Shown: piece by piece, positions 24,080 through 38,300 of the stretch
How positions within the stretch are numbered: position 1 is the stretch's first letter
Layout: every line of letters starts with the position of its first letter
NCBI GenBank assembly: GCA_003956705.1
Contig: QZCP01000093.1
Location: forward strand, 80,426-144,425
Source: Brevipalpus yothersi
Lineage: Eukaryota; Arthropoda; Arachnida; Trombidiformes; Tenuipalpidae
Direction of reading: 5' to 3'
Length of the DNA stretch: 64,000 bases
The notes under the pieces: generated by a model
The model's database searches: none
What the model saw: the letters and a program-made list of their open reading frames with translations, nothing else
What the model was told of the DNA's origin: nothing
Made by a program: the position numbers and the translations under genes

Positions 24080-24666
24080 NNNNNNNNNNNNNNNNNNNNN
24101 NNNNNNNNNNNNNNNNNNNNNNNNNNNNNNNNNNNNNNNNNNNNNNNNNNNNNNNNNNNNNNNNNNNNNNNNNNNNNNNNNNNNNNNNNNNNNNNNNNNN
24201 NNNNNNNNNNNNNNNNNNNNNNNNNNNNNNNNNNNNNNNNNNNNNNNNNNNNNNNNNNNNNNNNNNNNNNNNNNNNNNNNNNNNNNNNNNNNNNNNNNNN
24301 NNNNNNNNNNNNNNNNNNNNNNNNNNNNNNNNNNNNNNNNNNNNNNNNNNNNNNNNNNNNNNNNNNNNNNNNNNNNNNNNNNNNNNNNNNNNNNNNNNNN
24401 NNNNNNNNNNNNNNNNNNNNNNNNNNNNNNNNNNNNNNNNNNNNNNNNNNNNNNNNNNNNNNNNNNNNNNNNNNNNNNNNNNNNNNNNNNNNNNNNNNNN
24501 NNNNNNNNNNNNNNNNNNNNNNNNNNNNNNNNNNNNNNNNNNNNNNNNNNNNNNNNNNNNNNNNNNNNNNNNNNNNNNNNNNNNNNNNNNNNNNNNNNNN
24601 NNNNNNNNNNNNNNNNNNNNNNNNNNNNNNNNNNNNNNNNNNNNNNNNNNNNNNNNNNNNNNNNNN

Positions 24667-24715
<49 letters not shown>

Positions 24716-27700
24716 ACACGAAGATGGGGAACATACATGTATTTGTCAACATATCATCCAATAATTATGATGGCCAAAAGATGAAGTCCACTAAAAGGAC
24801 TGAGAGAGAAAGAAAGAGGCAATATTTGTTGATAATTCGGATGAGCGAATACATATATCTATCATATGATGTGTGTGTGTATATATATGTGGTATTATTA
24901 ACATGGATGCTATTCGAAGGATGAACAAAGAGATGAAAGACAGAGAAGAGATATCAGATGATGAGTGAAAGCTACACATAACACACAGGATCGAAGGACT
25001 TCAATGTTCTATGTGGATTGCTATGACAAAGAATCGAATGGGTCTAGGAAACATGACAAGAGATGATGATGGGAAAGAGAGAGAGAGAGAGAGAAAGCGA
25101 TAGATGGAGGATAGAATAGAAGTGATCATCTCATTTCTTTAACGTTTTTCCACTGTACATACACTTCATGATGAAAGCAGGGAAGAAGAATAAGAGAAGA
25201 AAAAAAGTAAGAGATCAAAACTTCACCCAAAGCATCGCCTACACGCATTAATTGTGGTCCTCTTCTTTTCATCTTCTTCATCTTCTCTTCCTTTTTTTCT
25301 TTTCACACAAACGCTTCATCTCTCTCACTCACTTTTTATCTTCTTTTGACTTAGGGTTGTGTCAGTGGTTCAAGCTTGATTGGAAATGCAATTCAAATTC
25401 ATTGGACTGATCTAGAGGAAGGGAGAGAGAGAGAAGAGAGGGCTAGTCATTGGGAAACTTGACTTGAAAGGTGTTCTAAATGAGGAATTGAAAATAGGAA
25501 TATCATCAACACCCAATGTTAGACAGGTTCACCAAGAGTTTTTTTTCACCCGCTTTTCTTCTGTACCCATCTATTGGGGAGAGAATGAATGCTCAGTATA
25601 ATCCATCTAACCACGACCAAGCACATACAGATGTGAATCAATGAATTCTTCAAGCAAGAGTTTTCTGGTTTGTCAAAAAAGCTGCCCAACAATTGTTGAG
25701 CCAAGCGAATCAAGTGCAATAGACAAAAGGATCGTCTTTTGCCTCCATTCTTTGTCCGTTTTGATCAAACACAAAGACATCGACCACCACTACCACCACT
25801 TGCCTGTCTTTTGAATTGAAAAGTTGGAAAAGAGCGAGATAGATAGAGATAGAGAGAATACTGCCTGGTTGCCCAGCATGGGGAGAGAGAGAGTGAATAT
25901 ATCAATGTGTATCAATTTCCAATTCTCTAGTCAAGTTGAACAGTACTAGAAACTGTAGCCATCTTTTCTTTCTCTTTCCAATTGAGGAAGAGAGGTAAAA
26001 TGTTCGGTTGAATGAGCATTTCTTCAAATTACAACAATCCATAGGTGTCATTGAATAATTGAAACTATTCTTTCCTCTTTCTCTTTCTCTCCCTTTTATT
26101 CTTCAGAATCAAGCAGGGAATCCTACTTGCCAAGCTTTTTCGGATGAATGTGATATCCATGTGCACGAATCAAGCGCAGTCCAATTCACTCTCATGTTAA
26201 CGATCTATTCCTTTTCTCTTTCTCTCTCTCTCTCTTCACTAGTAGCATTCTCAACCTCTCTGGTTAAATTTGTGATGCCAGTTGAACGGTCTATGGAATG
26301 GTCGACGCTCTGGAAGCGCGCTTCATACACTCGACTACAGAATCGATTATCGATTCCGGTGGAAATGAAGCTACTTTTTTTCAGTGTAACTTGTAACATG
26401 GCCATAATCTTTTTCCATTTTCTCTCTCTCTCTCTTCTTTCCTATCTTGGAAAGTTATAAGGTTTTTTTCCAAGAATACACAATTCGACATTATTCTTCA
26501 CAAATTTTGACCCAAACGCATAAAATGGTCGATGATGAGCTTTCACGTTCACTATGCTTTCGAGAATATCTTTACTTGATGCACCATGATTTACCGTGTA
26601 GAGGAGAAAAAATGATTGTTATGCTCAGAAAATCTTAGCCTTCACATGTTATACTCTGAACCAATTGTCGCTCTATCTACTGAATCTTTTCTTTCTAGTA
26701 TACACTCACATACATAGCATTCATAGTGAAGATCGTTTTTTCCATCTTAAATTACTTTCTTTATCGACCTCAGATATATTTCCACCTAAAGCTAACCGAT
26801 TGGAAAGACTATATATAAATGTGTGTAGGTGAAAATGCAATAAGTATCATAATATAATTCGAATCAAGAAAAGGCTTGAGAAATTCTCCTTTCCTAACAT
26901 ACACACAGAATTTCAACATTTTTTTCAACAAAATCCGAAGGGAGAGGTCGAGCTATCAAGTGAAATGACTGTTGAAATGATACTTCACGAACTTTACCAG
27001 GCAAAGATATATATATATGAGTATCAAGCTTGATCATAATAATAATATTCGGAAAAAGTTAAGCGGAAAGAATATTCTGGGATCTTTCTGCTTCCAAATC
27101 GATATTCTAGCTAACTCATAATGTTGAAATATTATGCTCATTGAGAAAGGATTATTATTGCAAATCAGAGAATTCTAATAGATATAATTAAGTCAAGCCT
27201 TTTTGCCTTTTCCCCGTGGAAGCACTTTTCCAAATTATAATTCTTCAGGTTTCCACTTCAAGAGGTATAAATGAAGACTCTACATGAGAACTTTAAGGAG
27301 TATGAATAGTCTGGCAAATAATAGTGGAATCAGAATTGAATCCACCTCGAATCTCCATATAATCTGAGCGTAGATTCCTGAGGATGAACATCTAAGAAAT
27401 GGAGCCAACAAGGAATAGCTAATATATTCCTAAATCCACTTGGGTATTCTGAACATACAGTCAAATGGAATTCTATTCACAAGTGCCATCATGAGAATAA
27501 GATAGGAATACTGAGAGCCACACTTTTTGATAGGTGTATAAGAGTGTTGAATCCTTTCAAATAGAGCCAGATTTTGAAAGATTATTTTTCTAGAGTACGA
27601 ATTAATCCTTGATTTTAGAGATATATAAAGATATTCATCTTGTACGCAATTAAGTCACAGATTCTGAGATATCCGAGCATATTGAGTGATTGAGATCAGG

Positions 27701-28306
27701 TCAGCTCAGAAGATAGATTGATATTCAAATTTCTTACCATCAATCTGGAGTGTTCCAGAGTCCAGTATCAGAAATCGAAATGGTTCCTCTTCAGATAGAG
27801 GCTTCTCATTGAACAGCCAATTCACTCGTGATGGTGTTTCGGGAGCAACCTCACATAATAACATAGCTACCGAATCTTCTCGAACCACTTGATCTGTTGG
27901 TCCAAGGCGAATAATTGGTGGCGGAGGAGTTGTAATTGCAGTTACTGATATGGATGTTCGAGCCATAACTGAACCAATCGGTGATACAGCTGAACAGGTA
28001 TAATGTCCTTGATTGGCTTTCTGAACTTTCGATATGATCAGTGAACCCTCAGAGGTTATACGCATATTATCATCATATGAACTGTTAACCAGCATGATTG
28101 TTTCATTCCAGCCTTCATGAGTCCAAAAAACTATTGGCAATGGGCTACCAGTGACACGACATCCAATTCGTACATCATCATTGATAGATGTATCAACAGA
28201 AGTATGCGAGACGTGAAGTCGAGGTAAAACTATGATCGAAAAAAAGAGGAGGAGTAGAGAAAATAGGTCAATTATTGTGATCAAAAAATGTGTCTGTTAA
28301 GTATTA

Positions 28307-28361
<55 letters not shown>

Positions 28362-28975
28362 GGTAAGATAAGAGTTGAATTAGATTAAAAGCATCTGAAA
28401 TAATGATGATAGTGTGCAAAATTTTGCTTGTTATCAGTTTGGAGAAATAATTTTGAAACTTCCATATCCAGAAAGCTGAAGGGAGAAAATTATTTTTGAT
28501 CCAAAAAGCGCGATAATAGGATTACATAAAAGAAATAATCCGACTCGAAACGTAAATAATATGAGTAGCATTAAATCCGTGGAATGATTGGTGGGAAATA
28601 TTGGAAAAGTAACAGGGAAGAGAGAGAGAGAAGAGAGAGAATCATCCAAGAAGATTGCGTTTTGGAGAACAAGTCTCGTCAGTCTCAGCTTCCGAAAAGA
28701 TTGCAAAACAAAATCGCTACCGATAAGTAATCATTCATCCCCAGCATTTTTATCCACAAATCGGATCTAGATTCATTTGAATCCTTGTATGGATAAACAT
28801 TCGATAATGAGCTGGGGGGTGGGATGGCCTGGGAGAAAGAGAGATGGAAACTAAGCTGCTGCTGTTGATGCGGAAGGCTCCGAAGAGAGAGAGAAAGAGG
28901 GATGCTGATCGGATAAGAGGAGTGATAAACAGTGTGCACTCAAATTGATGATTTGCGATGGGAAACAGTGGCATT

Positions 28976-29021
<46 letters not shown>

Positions 29022-29754
29022 TACGGCGGGAAAACGAAATATCAGGAGAAATAGAATGAAAGAAAGAAGTTGCAAAGTGCACATCACGATTATTAGAGAT
29101 CGGCGATGGGCCATCGGAAGTAAAGCCGATATAGTGAAGAGTATATCTGTCTTCCATTCACTTGTTCCCCTTGAGAACGAATAGCCGAAAATAGTGGGAG
29201 GAGGAAAAGTAGGGAGAGGTATGAGAAGGGAAAATGCAAAGAGGAAAAGCGTCATATTTTTGATCAACGATTTTTTAGAATAAAACAGACAGATCCTTCT
29301 GGTGATGATCGAAGTCCGATATGTACATGTGTGCGTGTATGTGATCTATTCACTGTGTTTGAGTTGCAAGATGATTCCTCGATTGTTTTGTTGGATTCAA
29401 TCGAGAATGAAAATAGAGATAGAGAGAGAGGATGGATAAGTCGGAAGAGAGACAGAGTATTATGCATGGAAAGCAATTGATGTGCTTCTGATAAGGACAG
29501 GCTGTCTCTAGTATGGCTTGAGAATAGTGTTCAATCTCTCTCTCTTTCTTTCTCTCTCCTCAGGCAGGCCGAATAGGTCCTAGTTGGATGGGATGGCTGG
29601 TATGAAGGGAAGTGAAAGAAGAGAGAGAGGAACAGCACGCGTCAGTCCCTTCATCTCGAGATGATAATTGATTTTGCCACTTGGCGATCGGAGATGAACA
29701 CGCGAGAAAGAGAGGGTGGATGACAGGATGAGAATACATGCATAGTGAATGGAT

Positions 29755-29812
<58 letters not shown>

Positions 29813-32645
29813 GCTATTCACATTATGTTTGCCTCAATTCAAACATACTTGTGGTCGTGAAAAAGAATGAGAAGAGAAAAATTCATCCTCATGAATGCAA
29901 GAGGCATTGACATCAATTTTAAGCACGTCTGGATCGTTTGTCTCCATCTTTTCTCTCTCTCTCTCTCTCTCTCTCTTTATTGGTAAAGAACCAACAAAAC
30001 AGTATGTACTGGTAAAGTTATTTTCTACAGATATTGATGGGTTGAGAGGGAGTGAATGAGTGAGAAAGGAAATCGATCAACAAAGACTTAATTGATAAAG
30101 AAGAAATGATGAAAAAAACTTTCTCTTTCTTCTTCCTCTCACTCTCTTATTGCAAAAACCTCAGACAAAGAGCTATGAATTTGTAAATATATATTTATAC
30201 ACTGTATGAGATAGTATCAGATGTAAATTGTTCATGGTTTAAGTCCATTAGACAAGTGTCGACAAATGGTATCTTTCTTTCTCCAATATACACATATGGG
30301 ACGTGATGGGAGACTTGGAGAAGGATGCCAGATCAGCAGCAATGAATAAGAAAATCAGACAAAGTTCTGCTACAGTCGATGATGATAGATCACTTATCAA
30401 CATGATGCTTTCAGCATATGTGGCCCGAGGAAGCAAGGCCTTAAGTACAAGAGAAAGAGAGAGTGTAAGAGAGAGAAAGTAATAAGGATGATCCGATGGT
30501 GAAAAATTCTACATTGGCTTTTCTTTCCCTCTCTCTCTCTCTCTCTCCTCATCTCAAGAGCTGAAAATGTAGTCAAGATGATCCCAACAGCATACACAAA
30601 GGCCTGAAGGAAGCTGCTTTCAACTAGTCTCATATCAGCGGGAATAATGAAAAGGAGGAAATACAGTTAAATTAATTCAATCAATGACTGAGAGAGCAGA
30701 TAGTGAAAATAGTGAACATGGTATTCAAAGATAATCATACAAAATACCTCTCTCTCCCTCTCTCTCTCTTTAGCCACAAATCATGAGATCAGTTCTCATA
30801 AGCAAATCGAACTTTTCTCTCTCTATGCTTTTATCAGATTTTACTTAATTGGACATATTGGAATACAGGCTCATGAAAATGAATTTAATAGAGTAGATAG
30901 AGTAATACATAGCATTCTCTCTTTCTACTTTCTTCTTGTGGAGCATTTATGCGGAATTGGCTTTCCTCACTCATGCTCTAGGCTGATTGAGTGGGATAAA
31001 GAAATGGAAGAAAAGCTTCTCTTGGATTCATGAGCCTCCTACTGTGTGTATGGTGAGATTTCCAAAGGAAATGGGAATGAGTGAGGATAGAAAAGTAAAG
31101 TAGTTTTTATCATTTTCATCATCTTCTTCACACACACACATACATACAGTATTATAGAAGAGGAAATGTTTAGAGTCTGGTTTTTTTACACTCTCAGATG
31201 ACTGTAATCACTGCTTTTATGAGCGAGTTGAGGAAAAGTGAGATTTAATGTTTGTGAAGCCCACAGAGGATGAGAAGATGGAGGAAGAGAGAGAGAGAAA
31301 ATGAAGTAATTTTTCATGCAATTAAAGCGATCGAAAGAGATGCTGGATTGTTTAATAAACTTTACATGACAGTTTCTTGAGTTAATGCTGGTATTCCTGC
31401 TTGTAACATTCTGAAATTATGGCCATCTTTATCATAATTAGTCAATAACATAGGAACACTAAATCATATGAAGAGAGAGAGAGAGATAGGAGGACAAGTT
31501 CCAGGAAATAAGAGTCAGCATATAGTGTATATATATGTATGCCAAAGGTGTAGCAGATCTAATTCACAAGATATTCCCAAGTGCCCTATCTCAACTACTT
31601 AGCAAAGTCTATGGACTAGATTTTGGTGGACACTTCAAGTCAAATGATAATCAAACTGATGTGATGAAAGCGTGGCAAAAAGTTAGGCTAGAAAAAAAGG
31701 ATCATCAAGCTCACTGTTAATGGGTCGACAAGCCATCATCATCATAATCACGTTGGTCAACCTTTTTTTTCAGTAAGAATGGAATGCTTCAACTTCCGCT
31801 AGCGTTTGAGATTATTCGTGAGTTAAAGTTCAATTGGTGAGATGATATTAATCTTGGAAACGGGAGTTTGATGAGTACTCTGATCAAATTCCTCTCATCA
31901 TCGTTAAAAGATGAATCAGTACATGTGCACGTTATCACTGTCCAAATGATGATGATGTTCATTTGTACACATCCTCTCTGGTAGATCCTATGAATCCATG
32001 TTTGAAAATATGACTTTGAGATCCATTTCAATGTTTATTCAAAGAAATCTTAAATGATCTACGGAGAATGATTAATTCCTTTTTCTCCTCAGTTTAGAAA
32101 AAAAAGGATTCCTTTAAAATGGAACCAAAAGATTCATCAGAAGAGAGGAGAGAGAGAGAGAAGAAATCTTAGAAAAGTAATTTCTTTACATGGCAGATAT
32201 TTATATATGTTTTGAGAAGAATTTCTTTTTTCGTTGACTTCCTGCCTTCTTTTCCTCTCATAATTATCATGAGACGCTTGTATATTAGCTGAAAGCCTTT
32301 CAATATGAATACAGCATATGAATGTATATGTGTCTGAATTATCAATTCTAATGGAAAACTGAAATATGAGAGAGGGATGTTTATTTTGAAAAAAGTAATG
32401 AAAATGAAGGATTTCTCAAACTAATCGGAGCTTAAAATTTTGATGCATGACTTGCATCAAGGATTTCTATCGAAAAAGAAGAAGAGAGGGAAAAAAATCC
32501 GGAATACTTTTCCAGGATAGAATGTTAGCCCCAAAATTCGAAGAGCAAGTTTTCTCAAAGGGGATCGGAAAAATAGATAAATTCAAAGTTTCAATTTATA
32601 TTAGCTACTTGATTCTCCGGTCAGCTTGTGGATATATCATCAAAA

Positions 32646-32698
<53 letters not shown>

Positions 32699-34592
32699 GA
32701 GAGGTGCTTAAAGAGCTCTCAAAAGTATGAAGACTGTAGTTACATTTTGTATAACAAGTAAACACGCAATTCAATATTGAGAAAATCCTCTCACAAAGTT
32801 CAGAACAAATACTGAACTCAACTCTCTTCCTCTATACCCTAAATATCCATGTATATGTACATACGTAACTCTCTTTCCAGTGGAATGTGAATATATGAAC
32901 AGTGAATAACTTTGTCCGAAAATATCTCAAAGGACATTAGCATCTTTCTCTCTCTCTATCTCTAAACCATAGAGACAGATTTTCACCGGAACATGATGTT
33001 GAAACAATTTCACTTCATTTAAGTTGGTCTTCTCTCTCTCTCACATTAAATAGATCGGAAGTATGCAAGTTAACGGGGCGCATAATTAACATCAACCATA
33101 TATATGTGTGTGTATGTACGTATATACGTATAATACATACATATATGAATTTGAATGCATGAATAAACAGGAAAAGTTGTTGCTCGTCAGAATAATAATT
33201 CGGACATGATGGGTGGAACGTTACATGGCAGTGGGGGCTATCAAGATAAATTGAATTGGCATCCATAAAGTGAGAGAAAGAGAAAAAGAGAGAGAAAGAG
33301 AGAGACTATTTTGAGCTAGTAGCAGCAGTTGATGACATAATGTTGGTCATTACATGAAACTATCGTTTCGCTACCTTAAATAATTTGAGAAAAAAAAGAG
33401 TTATCACACCATAAGGACTGGCTAGCAAGTAAAAATCGGTGAACTTTGACCATTATTGGACTATACTGTCAAGTTGTGTAAGTGTCCATCATTTATTATA
33501 ATATATGATAAAATCGAGAGGTCAAAATTAAAGGAGAGAGAGAAAGACTCTTTTTCCATTAAAACTAGTGATGAGAGTTTGATTCGATTCTCTTTGATGA
33601 ATAGTTGATAGAGTTTTCAAGTGGACAGAAGAAGAAAAACAAGGATAAAAAGGTGAAGGAAAAGATGAAGAAAAAGATGAAGAAAAAGATGAAGAAGAAG
33701 AAGAAGAAGAAGGAGATAAAGATGGGAATGAAGATGAAGATGGAGATGAAAAAGAGAAAAAAGATGAAGAGCATGATTTATAAATTATCAATTAAAAAAA
33801 TCTTTACTGAAAAACTAAATTGTTTAACACACACATTCAAGTTGTAGATGTTTTAGTAAGTATCACTATATTTTGTCATATCAGATTATGACATATCATG
33901 AACTAAATAAAGTAACTTGATCAACCATCATCTTCTTAAAGCTGTCCGCTCATTTTTCTCTTCAAGCAATTTGAATCACTTTTAAAAGAAGCTCAATGAT
34001 GAGATCATCTTTTCTTCTACCCAGACAGCTGAGAGAAAAACTGAATTTTCTTTAATAATTTGAGATGAAATAAATTTGTCCTGATATCTGAGAAGATTGG
34101 AGCAAGATTATGGACGATAGTATGTTTGGTTTACTCTCAAAAAATATGTATATACATTATACAGGACTAGCCAAGTTTCCAGCAATTATCAACATCTTGA
34201 ATACTCATTCACATTCTGATTTCGTATGATGTTGAGTACTAAATTCAGTAGGATGAAAAGATGTTAACATCATGAATTTCAACGTGGTTCCATTTTTATG
34301 TAACTTCCATCTTTTCTCCTTTCTTCAGCCCTCAACACACATACACCTACATACACTTTGGCTCATAAGTGACAAGCAATACATATAATTCATAATATAG
34401 ATAATATAATACTATGAACGAATAATATTATCGATACGCAAAAGGTGAACGCTATCATGCATTATATTTTTGATTTATCATTGAAACTGGCATATTTTTA
34501 TGGGCTTGACCAGAAAAAAAAGCGGAGAAAAACGCATGATAGACAATCCAAAACGGTGAACACTTACACACATACATTGAAACTGATCACAG

Positions 34593-34638
<46 letters not shown>

Positions 34639-35248
34639 ACTGGCCGCAGTTCACTAAGCCTAGCCTAACCATTGACTTTGAATGAGCTGATTTATTTAAG
34701 CAGCATGATTTTTCGGAGCTGATGAGGAGCGGTCAAGTTATGTTTGGCAATTAGGAATATGCCCATCAAGGCATGAAGATTGAAGTTTCAATGGATTGCT
34801 AACAAGTCTGCGGTCTACTGTTTGCTCTTTCATGCGGCCTGTAACAGAAAGCTGGCTTGCCTCTTGCCTCTTGTCGGCCTGGTTGATACAGAGAGAGAAA
34901 GAAATTCTAATGATAGCCAAAAATGGTTTTCTCTCTTCACAGTTAAGAAAGAGAGAGAAAGTTTCATTTTTGGATAAGCTCAAAGAGAAGTGGACCAGAT
35001 GAAAAGATGCAGAATAAAGATGCCTCAAAGAGAGAAGATGAACTGAGGAGAGAACCTTCGAACGGGATGGATGAATGTTCTCGTCAATGAAATATCTGTC
35101 AAAATGCCGAGGATGATGAAGATGTTTGTGTCAATGTATAGGAGTTGAAGATTCAAAATGTGGCCCATCCACAGTCCAATGAGAATAAAATAGTCACAAA
35201 ATGAGCAATCAACAAAATGAAAATGAGTGACAAGTACAGTTTGGCATT

Positions 35249-35319
<71 letters not shown>

Positions 35320-38300
35320 ATGTGTTATATATGAGATGGTGAGGAGAGAAAAGTCAAAAAAAGATGCTTCGTGCTAATGCGTTTGACTTACAGTGAACCA
35401 TCAGAGATGCTGTGGCCAGACTTCGACCGCCCGAGTTTTCCGCTTCACAAACATACGATCCAGCATCTTCCATGGTAACATTGCGGATCCGTAGAGAATT
35501 ATCAGATGTTATCTGATGCCTTTGCGAACTGTGTGTGTGTGTAAACAAGAGAAGGAAGGAAAAGTAACGATATGATTAGTTCCAAATGTTTCAATTCAGT
35601 ATAATTATGATTATGAACATTTCATGCTATGTATCATTAGAGAAAGTACAGTGTATATATGGTCAGAATCATGATTGAGGGCATTGTTTCATCGATCTAT
35701 CAGGAAGAAAAATCCATCAATATCAAGGAAAAGAGGAAGAGAGTATGAGAGAAGTTTCAAGATTTCAATTGAACAAATCTATTAATAAGATGGAATCGAT
35801 TTTTTATAGAGTTCAAATGCTGAATGTATCATCAATGTAGCATTGAGAATCATTTTGGCTAAGAGCTACTATGAAAGTCCAATTGTGAAGTCCTCCAATT
35901 TATCACATCGATCAGCAAATATATGAATCTGATCGATTCCACAGATACATATATATGTACTTTGGAGCACAATTGGGGATCAATAGAATGTGGAAGAAAC
36001 TTATCGTTAAAGGTGTTGGAATTGTGTGGAAGAGAAAAAAAAATTCGACATCAAGAAATAAGTACATACAACGGGTATTAACCGTTCAGAGTATTATTAT
36101 TGCCACCACCTTAAGCCAAAAGTTGGAAAAGGATCTACACATACACACACATCCACGTTCATGAATCGATAAATCCTGAGAAATATCCCGCTGTTCAGAG
36201 TATATCAACCTCTGTCCAGTGTGTGTGTGTGTTTATATGGTATGGTGAAGGTAGAAGAAAAAAGTGGAAGTCTTAGGAAGAAAAAAACTGGTACAAGATG
36301 GGAAAAGTATTTAGCTTGAATGTGCTTAAAGCATTGGAGTAGAAAGAGGAAGAAGAAAAAGGAATCGTAATTCCGAGGTTTGTATCGAAGATATCTTGAG
36401 GCAATCAATCTTTTTGGAGCCTAAAATACAATTTCTGTACATCACTAGAGATGAGGGAAAGAGAGAGAAATTCTTGCTGAAGATAGAAAATTCGAAATAA
36501 CTCTCCAATATATGAACATACATAAGTCGAAAAAGAACATGTGTACAAGACAGAGGTAGAAGATGGAGAGAAGAATAAAAGAGAGAAAAAGAGAGATAAA
36601 CCATGAGAATAAGTAAAGCTGACCCTCAATCAATGGTCAGATAGGTAGCTGTTTATGGAATATTTGGTACACACTACACTCATAATCATGGATCAATGAA
36701 TTTCTATTTCCTATCTCTGATTTATCATGAATTGAATAAGCCTTAAACTTTGTATTTTCATGGTTGAATAGAACATCCCTGGACAACTTAACGTTGAACA
36801 GCCGAGCATCTGGAAGGAATGTTCAATTCAAGAAAAAATGATTTGATCATCATCAAGAATGTACGAAATGAAATACAGATGAAAAAAGAAGAAGAGAAAA
36901 AAATCTGTTCCGGTGAAATTTTATCGCCTCATTGTACATTTGAGAATCACCGTTAGTTCTGTCATGTAGAAAGCTCAGATAGCTTATATTTGCCAAATTT
37001 TAATGATATGGTCAGTGAGCGTTGGTGTGCATTGTCAGTATAGACAGTACTTTTGAGCAGGGGAAAATAAAAGAAAAGTGTACACTTGTCAAGCACATTT
37101 GACCCTCATTAAATGTGTATGTGTGTATGTACCCTAAGAACAACTTACCCTGCAAACACAGCTGATGGTAAAGTATCATTTAGCTTGATCCATGAAACGG
37201 TTGGCACAGGATCACCATCAACTTTACACTGTAGTTCCACAGTGCTGGATAAAAGTGCTGTTGTATTCTCTGGAGGTCGAGTGAAATAAGGCTTAACTGC
37301 AATTGGAAGAGAAAGAGAGAGAAGAAAATTTTCAGCAATAGTTTCAACATGAAGATAATGTCGAATGTTGGAGGAGAGAGAGAAGAGCAATCAGTCAGTA
37401 GAAGGACCCAAGAAAAGACCAAAAAGCAAGATGTATCAAGCGCTTACGGGCCACGGTCTAGAGGGTCACAACAGGAGGCCCGACCTACAATTTGTACTTT
37501 TATCTATCTCGGTCTTAGGCCAGTGAGCAGAGTAATAATTTTTCACACATTTTCAAACATTTTGTTTTGCTAGGGATGTTAGGTTTTTGTGAGGACCTCT
37601 CTTACTCTGATTACTATTATATACAGAGGAAAAGCTTGATGTGTGTGAGGATGTAAAATTACACAGAAAAGTTTATCTGCTTGAGTTCACCACAAAATGG
37701 TCTTACTGATCGCTTTCGCTGAGGTAATCTATCAATTTTAACCTCTCTCTCTCTATCTATCTATCTTTCTACATTTCAGTAATCACAACCAATGTTATCG
37801 GGACCAGTTTTTGGCCTCGATATCTTCACGATATGTGGAGAGTTAAAGTTAAAATAAAATATACCATACTATATCTTGTCTCATTCAGGTCACTTTAAAT
37901 TGGTCCGACAAAAATACAGTGTGAGAAAGCGTATATAATTTCTTTCTTTTACAAGCTAAAAAGCTATCCTCTCTCTCTTATTTTTTTCCCTTTTAATTTG
38001 ACTGGTTGATTGGCCCATAATTTGGGAAGATAGAGAGAGAGAAATAGATAGATAGTTGAACAGATATAAGTGCTACCGGATCTTTTCTCCTAAATTGCTT
38101 CTCTTTTCTATCTCACACTTTTGAGCCCTCAAAAAGTACATCTCACAATTTATGTCAGTTCAGTGTAATATATTCATAGAATATAGACACACATATCATG
38201 TCGAGTAGAAAAAGAGAAGGAAGATGATAGTGTGTGTGACTTCAATCATCTCATCACAGAAAATGTACACACATCCGATCAGGACAGGACAGGGTAGAAC

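Larger units (their letters stand above)
20700..27737 (-). other. robo intron 4 (about 7.0 kb including assembly gap)
   Basis: No robo exon was found inside: flanking exons 4 and 5 already match phase 1 to phase 1 and complete Ig5. It holds GA arrays around the gap at 24080-24666, purine-rich stretches near 23030-23600, and several CT/GA-driven ORFs of no merit. Confidence 0.7.
28230..35391 (-). other. robo intron 3 (about 7.2 kb)
   Basis: The phase-1 intron with the densest GA/CT arrays in the gene (28311, 28977, 29756, 29951, 32648, 35250) plus one CA array (34593). A lysine-coding purine tract lies at about 33625-33775. A plus-strand ORF at 31535-31720 is the only stretch with balanced composition. 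Confidence 0.7.

Noticed and set aside
24014..24784. Long ORFs on both strands across the first gap
   Set aside because: They consist of Arg/Glu or Ser/Leu repeat codons and N; pure artefacts.
26059..26460. 133-codon plus-strand ORF
   Set aside because: It contains two CT-derived Ser/Leu runs, shows no family similarity, and lies antisense in a robo intron.
33605..33847. Lys/Met-rich 80-codon ORF
   Set aside because: It is a translation of a purine repeat; both strands give biased products.
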